The notes: generated by a model from the letters alone, not told the origin. Shown: positions 37,177 through 47,488, counted from the stretch's first letter. The stretch is 64,000 nucleotides of DNA from Flavobacterium cellulosilyticum (GCF_004349355.1 NZ_SMFK01000003.1:124001-188000), one strand, 5' to 3'. Translations and numbers: made by a program.

Positions 37177-38139
37177 ATGCAACAGGAAATCAATCAACAG
37201 CGAATTCAAAATATGTATCAGATGCTCCTTGAAATGGCGGCAGGTAATTTTACAAATCGAATTCAGCGTACCGAGCAAGACGATGAATTGGAGGCACTAG
37301 TTATGCTCATTAATATGGTTGCAGAAGAAATGAAGGAATCTGTTTTTCACTCAGGCTTTGTGAATCCTCATTATACCCATACCCATCTTGTTCAAATTAC
37401 TTTTGTTCTGGATGCTGATTTTGTTATCCGAGACTATATTTCCACTGTTCCCAAGGTGTTAGGATTTTCGCCTGATGCTCTCCATAATAAACCTTTCAGT
37501 ACTATACTTTCGCAGAAATCCTTGCCGATATGGAATCGTGTTACAGCAGCATTACTTCAGGATACTACCTACAATAATACCGAACAGCTCATTTATATTA
37601 GCCAAGAGCAATTGCTTGTCCCTTGCTTTTGCACTATTTCACGACTGATACACGACACCTCTATTTTAGTTAGTTCCGTTATTACTGTTATTGCCGATCC
37701 TATAGCTGCTGAAACTTTAGTTTCCGCTGATGATCCCGATTTGCATGGAGGACTCAGTAGCTATTCTGATGTACAATTGATGCAACATGTTTATGATTAC
37801 ATTTTAGTGCATTTGGATTCACCGTTGCCTTCCATGAAAGAACTTTCGAGGATTTTTGGAACCAATGACAATAAACTGAAATCTGGATTTAAACATTTAT
37901 TTAAAACGAGTATTTACCAATTTTATGCTACTGAACGGCTAAAAAGAGCTCATCTTTTGATCCAACAAACGACCATACCTCTAAAAAGTATTGCTTTCAT
38001 GGCTGGATTTCCGATCTATCCTAATTTTTCAAGAGCTTTTAAAAAACGATTCGGCTATACCCCAATGGACATTAAGAGAAGGCTTTCGGGTGTTTTATTA
38101 TGGATAGTGAGTTCTGCTTTGTGGGATGTGGGGGTTTGA
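37177..38139 (+). CDS. AraC-family regulator with HAMP-like and PAS-like N-terminus
   Basis: The 320-aa protein starts with a helical, HAMP-like segment (about residues 1-55, with GNFTNRIQRTEQDDELEALV), followed by a PAS-like sensor (about 68-170: FVLDADFVIRDYISTVPKVL then GFSPDALHNKPF). A C-terminal AraC DNA-binding domain follows (about 205-305: MKELSRIFGTNDNKLKSGFK, then SIAFMAGFPIYPNFSRAFKK). No membrane segment is present, so it senses something in the cytoplasm. It likely controls the divergent aminotransferase gene or the downstream MauE-like gene. Confidence 0.8.
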   Translation: MQQEINQQRIQNMYQMLLEMAAGNFTNRIQRTEQDDELEALVMLINMVAEEMKESVFHSGFVNPHYTHTHLVQITFVLDADFVIRDYISTVPKVLGFSPDALHNKPFSTILSQKSLPIWNRVTAALLQDTTYNNTEQLIYISQEQLLVPCFCTISRLIHDTSILVSSVITVIADPIAAETLVSADDPDLHGGLSSYSDVQLMQHVYDYILVHLDSPLPSMKELSRIFGTNDNKLKSGFKHLFKTSIYQFYATERLKRAHLLIQQTTIPLKSIAFMAGFPIYPNFSRAFKKRFGYTPMDIKRRLSGVLLWIVSSALWDVGV

Positions 38140-38372
38140 GCTGTCTGTTTTAGGTTAAGGGTTTGGGTTATTATCGGCTATGAGTTTTGCCCTTCGACTT
38201 CCCTCGGTATTAATTTCTAGGATGTGAAGGAAAGAGGTATTAGCGAAAAAATCTGCGAAACGCTCCGTTATTTAAAAAACTCCTTTTTGGATAACTCAAG
38301 CTCCCAAATTGATAACGCTTTTTTCTTTCTTTTTCGGAATTTTATATCGGATTAAATTTAAAGTTTAGCGAT

Positions 38373-39899
38373 ATGAAATTACGTGCCACCATCCAAAGTA
38401 TTCTTCTCAATAGCATCTGCCTGCTGTATGTTTTATTGTTTGTTTATGCAGCAGTAAGTAAACTACTAGATTTTGAAAACTTTCAAGTACAGCTGGGACA
38501 ATCCCCTCTGCTGAGTGCTTTTGCAGGATGGGTTTCATGGGGCGTTCCGGTCATTGAACTGCTTATTTCGATTTTTATTGTTATTCCTCGTTTTCGGATT
38601 GTAGCACTATATGCGGCTTTCAGTCTCATGGTACTGTTTACTGCCTATATCTTTATTGTTCTGAATTACAGTTCATTTGTTCCTTGTTCCTGTGGAGGAA
38701 TTCTTGAAAAGCTAGGATGGAAAGAACATTTGGTGTTCAACATTTTCTTTATCGCAATAGCTGTTATAGCCCTTTTTATTTCACCAGGTTATAGCATGGT
38801 GGGACGAAAATCCAGAAGATGCTTTATTTCTACAACACTTTTGATACTTAGCATTATTTGTGTCGGATTTATGACCCTACTTTTCATCATTTCAGAAGAT
38901 ATTGTTCACCATCGTAATAATTTTGTCAGACGATTCCCTCCCGTTTCTGTTAGAAAAGCATATCAAGTAGACCTAAAGTACAATTCTTATTATTTTGCAG
39001 GTGAAGGCGACGGAAAAATATATCTAGGCAATAGTACAGCACCTGCACAGGTAGTGTCACTAGATACGATACTGCAAAACAAAAAGATACATTACATATT
39101 TATTGATGATAACAAAATAAAATTCAACGCAGTTCAAGTCAGAGTTTTTCCTCCAAATTTTTATGTTCTTGATGGGACTGTACCATGCATTTTCAAAGGT
39201 AAAATAGTCGACTGGAAAGCAACATTGAAAATGTATGGGACAACTCATTTTTCTATTGCTGAATTGGTAGATTCGAATGTAGTTGCATTTAGAAAGATTA
39301 GTAATCAGAATGGTGAAAATATTCTTGGTACAATTAGTTTTGATGGCGAAACCGTTGTGAAATATCATTCAGAGTTACTACAGAAACAAATCGATGGCGT
39401 ATTCGATACTGATGGTACAATGCAGTACAGCAGAGAACTGAAGAAATTTGTATATCTGTATTATTACAGAAATCAATTTATTGTCACAGACAATCGATTA
39501 AACCTGTCCTATCGGGGAAACACTATAGACACAACATCAAAAGCCAGACTTAAAATTGCATGGGTTAAAAAGCGGAAAGAGAAAAAATTCTCTATTCCAC
39601 CTTTTACCGTTAACCGAACTAGCAGTGTTCATAACAATTTACTATTTGTGAATTCCGTTTTACCCGGTCGTTATGAGTCTTTAGAAATGTGGAAACAGGC
39701 AAGTATTATTGATGTATATAGTATTGAAAGTCAAGATTATCTTATGAGCTTCTATATTTACAATAACGACGGTAAACGAATGAGTAGTTTTATAGTTACT
39801 GATACACACCTTTTCGCATTGATTGGGAATGCGATTGTAAGTTATAGCCTTCAAAAGGAGATAAAAGAAGAAATGAAAGTACATAATAATTTAAAATGA
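38373..39899 (+). CDS. MauE/DoxX-like membrane protein with C-terminal propeller-like domain
   Basis: The 508-aa protein has a MauE-like N-terminal module of four to five membrane helices (about residues 10-175), including FVPCSCGGILEKLGWKEH with a Cys-x-Cys pair facing the membrane. After it comes a large beta-rich domain of about 320 residues that resembles a six-bladed propeller. MauE-type proteins are linked to redox maturation of exported Cys-containing proteins. The next gene encodes a small exported peptide with four cysteines (DUF6520), which could be its client; this is inference. The propeller call is weak. Confidence 0.7.
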   Translation: MKLRATIQSILLNSICLLYVLLFVYAAVSKLLDFENFQVQLGQSPLLSAFAGWVSWGVPVIELLISIFIVIPRFRIVALYAAFSLMVLFTAYIFIVLNYSSFVPCSCGGILEKLGWKEHLVFNIFFIAIAVIALFISPGYSMVGRKSRRCFISTTLLILSIICVGFMTLLFIISEDIVHHRNNFVRRFPPVSVRKAYQVDLKYNSYYFAGEGDGKIYLGNSTAPAQVVSLDTILQNKKIHYIFIDDNKIKFNAVQVRVFPPNFYVLDGTVPCIFKGKIVDWKATLKMYGTTHFSIAELVDSNVVAFRKISNQNGENILGTISFDGETVVKYHSELLQKQIDGVFDTDGTMQYSRELKKFVYLYYYRNQFIVTDNRLNLSYRGNTIDTTSKARLKIAWVKKRKEKKFSIPPFTVNRTSSVHNNLLFVNSVLPGRYESLEMWKQASIIDVYSIESQDYLMSFYIYNNDGKRMSSFIVTDTHLFALIGNAIVSYSLQKEIKEEMKVHNNLK

Positions 39900-39979
39900 A
39901 ATACCGGCCGGTAGCAGGGATTAGATCGAAAACCTGTAAAAAAGAGTAGATCATATTTTTAATTTTAATATTTAATATC

Positions 39980-40240
39980 ATGAAAAATTTAGTAAAAGTA
40001 ATTATGCCCGTAGCAGCTTTTATGCTTGCCTCGGCTGGTGCAGTAAGCACAAATGGAGCCAATAGTACAAAAAACGCTACTGTTGCAATACAGGGATGGA
40101 ATCGTGTTTCTCCAAATGCGCCATGTACAGAACTAAGAATGTGTAACAATGTCGGCAGTACTATTTGTACTCTTTCAGGTGTACAGGCTTTTGAAAAAGT
40201 AGGTGCGAACTGCACAAAAGAGCTCTACCACAAAAATTAG
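39980..40240 (+). CDS. DUF6520-type small exported protein with four cysteines
   Basis: The 86-aa protein has a signal peptide (about residues 1-20, ending ASAGA) and a small mature region with Cys in PNAPCTELRMCNN, STICTL and GANCTK, four in total, which could form two disulfides. The MKNLVKVIMPVAAFMLASAG start is characteristic of the Bacteroidetes DUF6520 family. Its function is unknown. It follows the MauE-like gene by 80 bases and ends at a strong terminator. The start is supported by the signal peptide. Confidence 0.75.
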   Translation: MKNLVKVIMPVAAFMLASAGAVSTNGANSTKNATVAIQGWNRVSPNAPCTELRMCNNVGSTICTLSGVQAFEKVGANCTKELYHKN

Positions 40241-40265
40241 TTGTTCTTTTTGAAACTTTTTTAAA

Positions 40266-40298
40266 AACAATGCAGGCTTAAAAACGGCCTGCATTGTT
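40266..40298. terminator. Strong bidirectional terminator
   Basis: AACAATGCAGGC (40266-40277) and GCCTGCATTGTT (40287-40298) form a perfect 12-base stem with a 9-base loop, with A-rich and T-rich flanks. It separates the plus-strand DUF6520 gene from the convergent minus-strand peptidase gene. Confidence 0.8.
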
Positions 40299-40301
40299 GT
40301 T

Positions 40302-42986
40302 TTATTTTGTGCCATTTACGATCCATTTTGCTTCTGATTTATCCTTTAGATAGTAATCAAACCACTCCTCGATACGACGTGTAAGATCCTTTTGATGTGA
40401 TCTATCGTAAATTACATGGCGGTCACTTGGGTATACTAACATAATTTCTTTCTTGAAGCATCTTTGTAATGCAAGATAAAAAGCAATGCTTTGATAATAA
40501 TGTATTTGTCTGTCTTCTTCACCGCTCCACAATAGTAAGGGCGTATTTACTCTATCTGCATGTGCCACAGGTGAGTTTCGGTCATAACCATCCTTATCCT
40601 CAAAAAGTGATTTATTCATACGGAGCTGCTGGCTTTCATAGCGCCAGATTTCGGCCGAACCTAAAGGCCAGCCAATTGAAAGATAATGACTCCTAAGATC
40701 AGATATTCCAGCACCCGATACTGCCGCTGCAAAAAGGTCAGTTTGGGTAATAATAAAATTGGTTTCATAACCTCCAAAGGAATGTCCTGTCAGTCCAATC
40801 TTATCAGAATTTACTAATCCTCTTCTGATTACTTCTTTCGTTGCGGCTATAGTACAATCCGCTGCAGATAGACCTGGATTTCCCATTTCGTATTCAATAT
40901 CCGGAAGCAATACAAAGTAGCCTTTGGCCGTCAGATTCGCAATATTGAATCCTTCCATATTGAATTGTGATGGATTAAAATAACGATGTAGTCTGTCAAA
41001 TAGTTTTTCATATATATGTACTACCATCGGATATTTTTTTTCTGGATTATATGCCGCGGGATAGAACAAAACTCCATTTAACTTTATGCCTTTTGAATTT
41101 CTATAGTGAATAGCTTCCGCTTTTCCCCAGAGATAATTTTTATGTTGATAATTACTCTGTATCAGGATATTTACTTTATCATTTTTACTATTTTTTATTT
41201 TTAACGATGGAGGTCGGTCAAAATCTTCTTCCTGATAAATATAGACATGATTACCCTCGGCTTTGGCCAAATTTGAAATAAAGCCTGTCCCCCAAGCTAT
41301 GGGATACATTCCTTTTTTTCGATCTAATATAAAATATCCATTATCTTCTTTAGCTGTTGCCTCCAGAAGCAAATTGTTAACATCAATTGCTAAACCTGTA
41401 AACCCATCAAAATTGCTTTTACGACTTAAATCGATTCCAGGTCTTTTAACTCTATAACTAATCCCTTTTTCCATGCCAAAAGTAATTCGTTGACAAGAAG
41501 ATCCATTGGTTGTAATTTCCCATAGATCATACTGATCACGTAATACTATAGTCTGTCCATCAAGACCCCATCCTTCAACACCAAAGGAGGTTGGTTCCCC
41601 GTTTTCTTCACTTAATAGTGCTAGGTTCATTTTTTTTGTGACGTTCGTGTAAGTACCAGCTGAAAAACTGTAAATCCACCAGTTTCCTTTCGTGAAATAG
41701 GCAGCATATTTGCCATCTGGAGAAATGCTCAAATTATTCATATCTGTAGATTGGTTTTCAAGCCACAACCTAGTTTTACCTGATTTAAGTTCTGTTAGGA
41801 AAAAATTTGTATTCGGATACAGCTTGTATTGTAGTTCCCGATCCGTCGGATTAAAGGTTATGGCGTATTCCTGCTTCCCATCTAAAACAACAAATGGTTT
41901 ATCATCACTGGCAATTTGAATAAAACTGTTTTCACGTGGCCACCAAGCGGCAAGTTTGGCAATGATTTCCCAATCGCGGTATTCTTTTCTTTGTGGATAA
42001 AGACGCTTGTCATTGCCATTCCAAATTTGCACTTCATTATCTGCATATTCTGCTGTCGGTATTTTTTTTATCAAGCCAAAAAAGATCTTGCTACCATCAT
42101 CAGAAATAGTAAGTCTGCTTTCATATCCGTTAGCTATGCGAAGGTCATCAGGAAAGTTGTTTATTCTTTCTGGCTCAAAATGATACATTTTTTGCTCTTT
42201 CAATCTGTAATAAAAAACGGTATTTCTTTCATTGCCAGAAACAGCATCCCCTAAGTGTTGCAGGAAAGCAAAGCTTTGCCCACTGTTCTGCCAGACCATG
42301 TTTGTAAATGTGCCAGCTTTGTCCTGAACAATAATCTTTTTTGCTATTAAATTGCGCATCGTTATCTGAACAATGCTATTGTTGTTACCCTCCGTTACTG
42401 AACACAGCATAGTATCGCCTGCAGGATTTAATTTATAACTACTAACACCAATAATACTGTCAAGTATTTTACCATTGGTATCCCTTATGCAAACCCAATT
42501 TACGGAAGCAGCCCTGTTTTGTGTTATCAGAAACTTACCATTTGTAGTAAATAAAAAGGACGTTACACTCGGAATAAATTTTCTTGAAGCCGTTTCCATA
42601 TTGAGTAACTCAAGTCCTTTTCCAGGAACCAAACAGGCAAACTGTGATTCTTTATTAAAAGTTCCAGTGGTACTCTCCGGAAATTTGTGGGTTGTCGTGG
42701 CAGCAGCATTTTTCACGAACAGTGTATCCGGGTGCTCGTCGTAATCCATTCGATAGCTTACCCAATTTCCAAGGTCTGAAATTTTATCAAAATATAATGT
42801 TCCCCAGAGGTGGTAATCTGCCTCGGTTACCGGTGCTTTTGGCTGAACCTGTCCGAATACCGGATAGCAAACCAACCAAAAAAACACGTATAAAGCCAAT
42901 TTAGGCGGTAACTTCTGCCGTATCGCTAAGTGCTTGTTGCAGAACTTTATGTGTTGCAGCAACAAACTATTTTGTATCTGATTCAT
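40302..42986 (-). CDS. S9-family (prolyl oligopeptidase) secreted peptidase
   Basis: The 894-aa protein has a late signal peptide (hydrophobic stretch about residues 29-45, ending VFGQ), a long beta-propeller region and a C-terminal alpha/beta-hydrolase domain. The nucleophile lies in GLTGHSFGGYE (near residue 733), the acid in WSGEEDRQIHY and the histidine in PSDRHVIYD. It is the last gene of a SusC-SusD-peptidase operon and its start abuts the SusD stop codon. A role in trimming peptides before or after import by the SusC/D pair is plausible but inferred. Motifs look intact. Confidence 0.88.
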   Translation of the reverse strand: MNQIQNSLLLQHIKFCNKHLAIRQKLPPKLALYVFFWLVCYPVFGQVQPKAPVTEADYHLWGTLYFDKISDLGNWVSYRMDYDEHPDTLFVKNAAATTTHKFPESTTGTFNKESQFACLVPGKGLELLNMETASRKFIPSVTSFLFTTNGKFLITQNRAASVNWVCIRDTNGKILDSIIGVSSYKLNPAGDTMLCSVTEGNNNSIVQITMRNLIAKKIIVQDKAGTFTNMVWQNSGQSFAFLQHLGDAVSGNERNTVFYYRLKEQKMYHFEPERINNFPDDLRIANGYESRLTISDDGSKIFFGLIKKIPTAEYADNEVQIWNGNDKRLYPQRKEYRDWEIIAKLAAWWPRENSFIQIASDDKPFVVLDGKQEYAITFNPTDRELQYKLYPNTNFFLTELKSGKTRLWLENQSTDMNNLSISPDGKYAAYFTKGNWWIYSFSAGTYTNVTKKMNLALLSEENGEPTSFGVEGWGLDGQTIVLRDQYDLWEITTNGSSCQRITFGMEKGISYRVKRPGIDLSRKSNFDGFTGLAIDVNNLLLEATAKEDNGYFILDRKKGMYPIAWGTGFISNLAKAEGNHVYIYQEEDFDRPPSLKIKNSKNDKVNILIQSNYQHKNYLWGKAEAIHYRNSKGIKLNGVLFYPAAYNPEKKYPMVVHIYEKLFDRLHRYFNPSQFNMEGFNIANLTAKGYFVLLPDIEYEMGNPGLSAADCTIAATKEVIRRGLVNSDKIGLTGHSFGGYETNFIITQTDLFAAAVSGAGISDLRSHYLSIGWPLGSAEIWRYESQQLRMNKSLFEDKDGYDRNSPVAHADRVNTPLLLWSGEEDRQIHYYQSIAFYLALQRCFKKEIMLVYPSDRHVIYDRSHQKDLTRRIEEWFDYYLKDKSEAKWIVNGTK

Positions 42987-44396
42987 TTAATAGCCTGGAT
43001 TTTGAGGTTTGAGGTATGGATTTACCTGAAGTTCCGATTGCGGAAGCGGCCAAAGAGAATCACTACTGTTCCAGCCCAGTTTATTGCCAATTACTGCATC
43101 AAGTTTGCCAGTGCGTTTTAGGTCGAAAAAACGCTGTCCGTGTTCGGTGAAAAATTCCAGCCTTCTCTCTTTAATTATTGCATCTACGATGTCACTTGCG
43201 TTATCAGCAGAGGTATCAGTTAGCCCCGCAGTGTGTCTAATCTTATTCAAGTCTTCTTTTGCGCCAATCAAGTCTCCTTGTTGCGCCCGTGCCTCGGCGC
43301 GAATCAAGTATTGTTCCGCAAGGCGAAAAATTATGGAGTATTCGGTTGTTGCTCCGGTATCTGTCTTCTCTTTATATTTGAATGCATGATACCAAGTATC
43401 GGTACCGTCTGTCACTGCTAGTGTCCAATGGCTTTTCCGCAGATCTCCAGCTGTAAAAGATGACATTAACTCATTAGTAAGTGCGACAGTTGGCGGCGGT
43501 CCTGAGGAAAAAATAAACACCATACCTTCTTCAGTATTGTGCCCTTCGTAGGCAGGCGCCAATTGCCAGATGGTTGTGGTGCTTTCCTTCAGGAAAATAT
43601 TATCGAGGTTTTCATCCCAAACATAAAGCGATTCATTGTTAAGAACTGCAGAAGCCATATTAGAAGCCTCTGACCAAGCACCAGTATACAAATATACACG
43701 AGCCAGTAAAGCCTGTGCGGTAGCTTTGTTTGGACGCACCCTGTTTGCACTTACATAATCTTGGGGTAACAAGTCAATTGCTACTTTCAGGTCGGCTATG
43801 ACTTTATTGTACACCTCAATTGTTGTCATCCGGGTTGCCACGCTATTTGCTTTATAGTCAGTAGTTGCAACATAAGGGACATCACCAAAAATATTGACGA
43901 GATAGAAATGATTTAGCGCACGTACAAAAAGTGCCTCACCCTTCAATTGGCTCTTGTCTGCTACTGCGAGGGCAATAGAATTATCTACACCATTAATTAC
44001 TGCATTTGCGGCATATATTTGATTGTAAGCCGAGTTCCACATTGAAGAAATAAGAGCATTTGATGCCAGTATTGAATTATTATAAAATGGCTCAGACGAA
44101 TAGGATCCAGTTTCATATGCTATTAGTTCATCACTATAGTTCCCCATCAGATTACCAATGCCGGAAAGCTTGCCCGTTATTATGCCATTTTCCCTTATTT
44201 GTGCATAAATATCGGTCATTGCAGCCTCAGCAGTGGCTTTGCTCTCAAATACCGCACTAGAGGTTAGTTGCGAATTGGGTTGGTCTGTATCCACGAAGCT
44301 ATCACAGCTAAATAGGATGCCGCACAATGCAACAAGCCAAGCTGAGAATAACATAGTTTTGTTTCTCTTTACGAAAATGTATATTTCTTGGTTCAT
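42987..44396 (-). CDS. RagB/SusD-family nutrient-binding lipoprotein
   Basis: The 469-aa protein has a lipoprotein signal with the lipid-modified cysteine at residue 31 (LFSCDSF). A second ATG 14 codons in (44354) would give a more typical signal length. The SusD fold is recognised from TDIYAQIRENG, the TPR-like helices with RALNHFYLVNIFGDVPYV, and the C-terminal RRLEFFTEHGQRFFDLKRTG. It sits on the cell surface as lid of the SusC channel. It is co-transcribed with the SusC gene 15 bases upstream and the S9 peptidase. The ligand is not predictable; the peptidase neighbour suggests peptides. Confidence 0.9.
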   Translation of the reverse strand: MNQEIYIFVKRNKTMLFSAWLVALCGILFSCDSFVDTDQPNSQLTSSAVFESKATAEAAMTDIYAQIRENGIITGKLSGIGNLMGNYSDELIAYETGSYSSEPFYNNSILASNALISSMWNSAYNQIYAANAVINGVDNSIALAVADKSQLKGEALFVRALNHFYLVNIFGDVPYVATTDYKANSVATRMTTIEVYNKVIADLKVAIDLLPQDYVSANRVRPNKATAQALLARVYLYTGAWSEASNMASAVLNNESLYVWDENLDNIFLKESTTTIWQLAPAYEGHNTEEGMVFIFSSGPPPTVALTNELMSSFTAGDLRKSHWTLAVTDGTDTWYHAFKYKEKTDTGATTEYSIIFRLAEQYLIRAEARAQQGDLIGAKEDLNKIRHTAGLTDTSADNASDIVDAIIKERRLEFFTEHGQRFFDLKRTGKLDAVIGNKLGWNSSDSLWPLPQSELQVNPYLKPQNPGY

Positions 44397-44411
44397 AATA
44401 CTATTTTTTAA

Positions 44412-47400
44412 TTAAAATGTAAACTGAAATCCTGCTGATACTATTCTTAATGGAGGCAGGAACCCTGCTTCCCTAAATTCAGGATCTGCTCCTTTATAGG
44501 ATGTTATGGTAAATATATTCTGTGCCTGCAGTGAAATTTTGCAGTGCATAATTTTGAGCCACTCCTGAGGCAGATCATAAGAAAGTGAAATGTTTTTAAG
44601 ACGGATATATGAGGCATCGCTTACTGCTGCATCACTTTCGGCATAATATTCGCTCGCCTGCATTGCCTCCTGATTTACACCTGAGGTATAAATTTGATAT
44701 TGTGCATTATCTCCCGGTTGTGTCCAACTGTTTACAATTTCTGCAGGCTGGTTGCGGAATGTTCCAGCATATCCTTGTGTGCTAGCAAAGTTAAAATTGA
44801 GCTGCTTTACAAACTGAAACAGGAAATCCAGTTGCCAGCCTTTGTACGTGAATTGATTATGCAATCCACCAAAGTATTTTGGACTGAAGTTGCGAACGGT
44901 CTCTCTGTCATCTGCGTAGGATATTTGACCATCTCCATTTATATCAGCAAATTCATAAATACCTGTTTGCGGGTTGATTCCAGTGGAATGGAACAACTTT
45001 CTTATTGTGATGGGCTGACCAATCACGTAATCATTTTTATAAGGTGATCCTTCCAGACCGGGAAAAGATAACAACTTATTTTTGGCTACCGAAAGGTTAA
45101 AACTTGTGGTCCAATTAAAATTTGGCTTTTGAATGTTAATCGTGCGCAGTGTGATTTCAAGTCCATTGTTTTGTACCGTAGCATCTAAGTTGGATTGGAT
45201 GGTTGTAAATCCTGTAGTCCCTGGCAGTGGCAATCCCACTAACTGATTTGAGGAACGGTTTTGGTACCAAGCAGTAGTCAACATAACGCGATCCTTTAAA
45301 AAACCCAGTTCAAATGCCGCTTCGAGTTTCTTGTTGGTTTCCCAACCAAAATTTGGATTATAAAGGCGTAGTGGTTGCAATCCATGTACACCCTGATATT
45401 CATAACCTGAAGAAGAATAGGTATCTAAAAATTGGTAATCGCCTATTTGATCGTTGCCAGTTGTACCATAGCTACCTCGTAATTTTCCAAAGCTTAGAAA
45501 ACTAACATTGTTTTCAATCCATTTTTCTCTGTAAAACAGCCATGCTGCGCCTATTGCACCAAAATTTGCAAACTGTTTTCCAGGACCAAAGCGGCTCGAA
45601 CCATCCCTTCGTCCTGTTAAGTTAAGAATGTATTTATTGCTAAATGTATAATTGAATCTGCCATAAAATGCTTGATATTTATAGACCAGCATTTCATCGC
45701 TTTCGACTGATAAATACGATGCTGAGGTAAGGTCATAAATCAGGCTGTTGCTTGTGAATCCTGACGCTTCCTCAATTCGTGTTTTTGTTTGCTGATTCTG
45801 GAAAGTACTGCCAAGCAAAACGTCTATTTCTGAGCGACCGAAAGCACTATGCCAATTTAGCTGTGGTTCTACTATCCATGACTGCCTCCCCAGAGTATTC
45901 TTGAATATTGATGAATATTCACTGCCATAGTTGTATGCAGGATTATACATGGTTGACGGTGCGGTGCGACTTGCATCGCTACTAAGATCTGTGAAACCAA
46001 AACTTGATTTAAATTCTATTCCTTTTGCCAGTTGAAATGTCATTAGTGTACTAGCAACCAGATCATAGGTTTCTGATCTGTTTTTACCTTCCAGATTACT
46101 TAACGGATTTTGCCAAGTACTATTCTCCCAATTAAGGTTTCCTTGAGCATCATATAGAGCTGGAGCGTTAGGAGCAAGATTTCTCGATAATAAAGTCAGG
46201 TCAGTCCAAGGCAAATCATTTTTCTGGGCTGTATATCCTCCTGAAAAACTGATGCGAAATTTATTACTTTCGGATTTATGGTCTAAAGAAAGATGTGCGC
46301 CACCTTTTTTGTATAAAAAGTCACCAGGAAATACGGTAGACTCTGTCCTGTAATTCCCGCTAAGTAAAAACCGAGTCTGTTCAGATCCTCCACTGACGGT
46401 TCCCTGCATGCTTAAAATATCAGCCGTACCTCCTGTCAATTCTTTTTGCCAATCAGTATACCGGTTTTGGTCCCATCTTCCGTTCACATCATAAGCATTA
46501 GAGGGATAAGTCGTAATCCCATCATTTGCAAAGGCCTGTCTACGCATTTTTAGATACTGTTGGGTATTCATCATGTCAAGCATTCGGGTTACCGTGCCAG
46601 TTGCGTGGGAGGTATTAATTGTAAAAGAAGTTACACCTGCTTTTCCTTTTTTGGTTGTGATTAACACCACGCCGTTAGCGCCACGAGAGCCATAAATCGC
46701 GGTTGCATCCGCATCCTTTAATATTTCTAGGTTTTCGATATCACTGGGATTAATACTGTTGAGTGGATTGCTTTCTCCTGGAATTGTCGTCGAAGTTTGT
46801 CTGTAGCTTATGGGATCAGACGAATATGGAACACCATCAATGATGTATAACGGCGCATTGCCATCGGTTCTGAGGCTATTTACGCCGCGAATATTAATAT
46901 TGAAACCTCCACCTGGAACGCCCGTTTCCTGTGTGATACTAACCCCAGCCATTCGTCCCTGCATCGCTGCAAGTATATTAGTGACGGGTTGTTTTTCTAT
47001 GTCCTTAGAAGAAATTTTAGCAATACTTCCGGTGCGTTCACTTTCCTTGACAGTATAATAGCCCGCATTGACACGAACTTCTTGTAAGCTGGTGATGTCT
47101 TCCTGCAATTGGACGTTGACTATTTTTCGCCCGCTTATGGGAACTATTGCTGTTTTGAATCCTATAAAGGAGACCAATAAAGTATCTGTAGCAGTAGCCG
47201 AAAGAATATATTGCCCGTTGAAGTCAGAGCTAACGGTACTGTTTCTTTTTCCTTTTATGGAAATTGTCACACCGGTTAAAGGATTTGTACCATCAGTGAC
47301 AGTACCGTTTATTTGGTTTTGTTGGTGTGGAGACTGCATTTGCCTCGGGAGCTTATTCGCTAAGGCAGGAGTGCCGCTTAGTGTGAACCCGATAATTATC

Positions 47401-47447
47401 AGGTACCAAAAAGCCGACCGCCCCTTGTAGAATGAAAAATTTTTCAT
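44412..47447 (-). CDS. SusC/RagA-family TonB-linked outer-membrane protein
   Basis: The 1011-aa protein has a signal peptide (about residues 1-30), a carboxypeptidase-like regulatory domain (about 45-125: INGTVTDGTNPLTGVTISIK), a TonB plug (about 130-250, with VNSLRTDGNAPLYIIDGVPY and DADATAIYGSRGANGVVLIT) and a C-terminal 22-strand-type barrel ending in F. It would import a ligand captured by the SusD protein, powered by TonB. It is the first gene of the SusC-SusD-S9 operon. Length and motifs are normal. Confidence 0.93.
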   Translation of the reverse strand: MKNFSFYKGRSAFWYLIIIGFTLSGTPALANKLPRQMQSPHQQNQINGTVTDGTNPLTGVTISIKGKRNSTVSSDFNGQYILSATATDTLLVSFIGFKTAIVPISGRKIVNVQLQEDITSLQEVRVNAGYYTVKESERTGSIAKISSKDIEKQPVTNILAAMQGRMAGVSITQETGVPGGGFNINIRGVNSLRTDGNAPLYIIDGVPYSSDPISYRQTSTTIPGESNPLNSINPSDIENLEILKDADATAIYGSRGANGVVLITTKKGKAGVTSFTINTSHATGTVTRMLDMMNTQQYLKMRRQAFANDGITTYPSNAYDVNGRWDQNRYTDWQKELTGGTADILSMQGTVSGGSEQTRFLLSGNYRTESTVFPGDFLYKKGGAHLSLDHKSESNKFRISFSGGYTAQKNDLPWTDLTLLSRNLAPNAPALYDAQGNLNWENSTWQNPLSNLEGKNRSETYDLVASTLMTFQLAKGIEFKSSFGFTDLSSDASRTAPSTMYNPAYNYGSEYSSIFKNTLGRQSWIVEPQLNWHSAFGRSEIDVLLGSTFQNQQTKTRIEEASGFTSNSLIYDLTSASYLSVESDEMLVYKYQAFYGRFNYTFSNKYILNLTGRRDGSSRFGPGKQFANFGAIGAAWLFYREKWIENNVSFLSFGKLRGSYGTTGNDQIGDYQFLDTYSSSGYEYQGVHGLQPLRLYNPNFGWETNKKLEAAFELGFLKDRVMLTTAWYQNRSSNQLVGLPLPGTTGFTTIQSNLDATVQNNGLEITLRTINIQKPNFNWTTSFNLSVAKNKLLSFPGLEGSPYKNDYVIGQPITIRKLFHSTGINPQTGIYEFADINGDGQISYADDRETVRNFSPKYFGGLHNQFTYKGWQLDFLFQFVKQLNFNFASTQGYAGTFRNQPAEIVNSWTQPGDNAQYQIYTSGVNQEAMQASEYYAESDAAVSDASYIRLKNISLSYDLPQEWLKIMHCKISLQAQNIFTITSYKGADPEFREAGFLPPLRIVSAGFQFTF

Positions 47448-47488
47448 AATATTGGTATAGTTAAGTGAAACGTTAGTTTTGTTAGCGA

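Noticed and set aside
44694..47430. Several plus-strand frames of 60-120 aa opposite the SusC gene
   Set aside because: They are antisense shadows of a well-supported 1011-aa gene.
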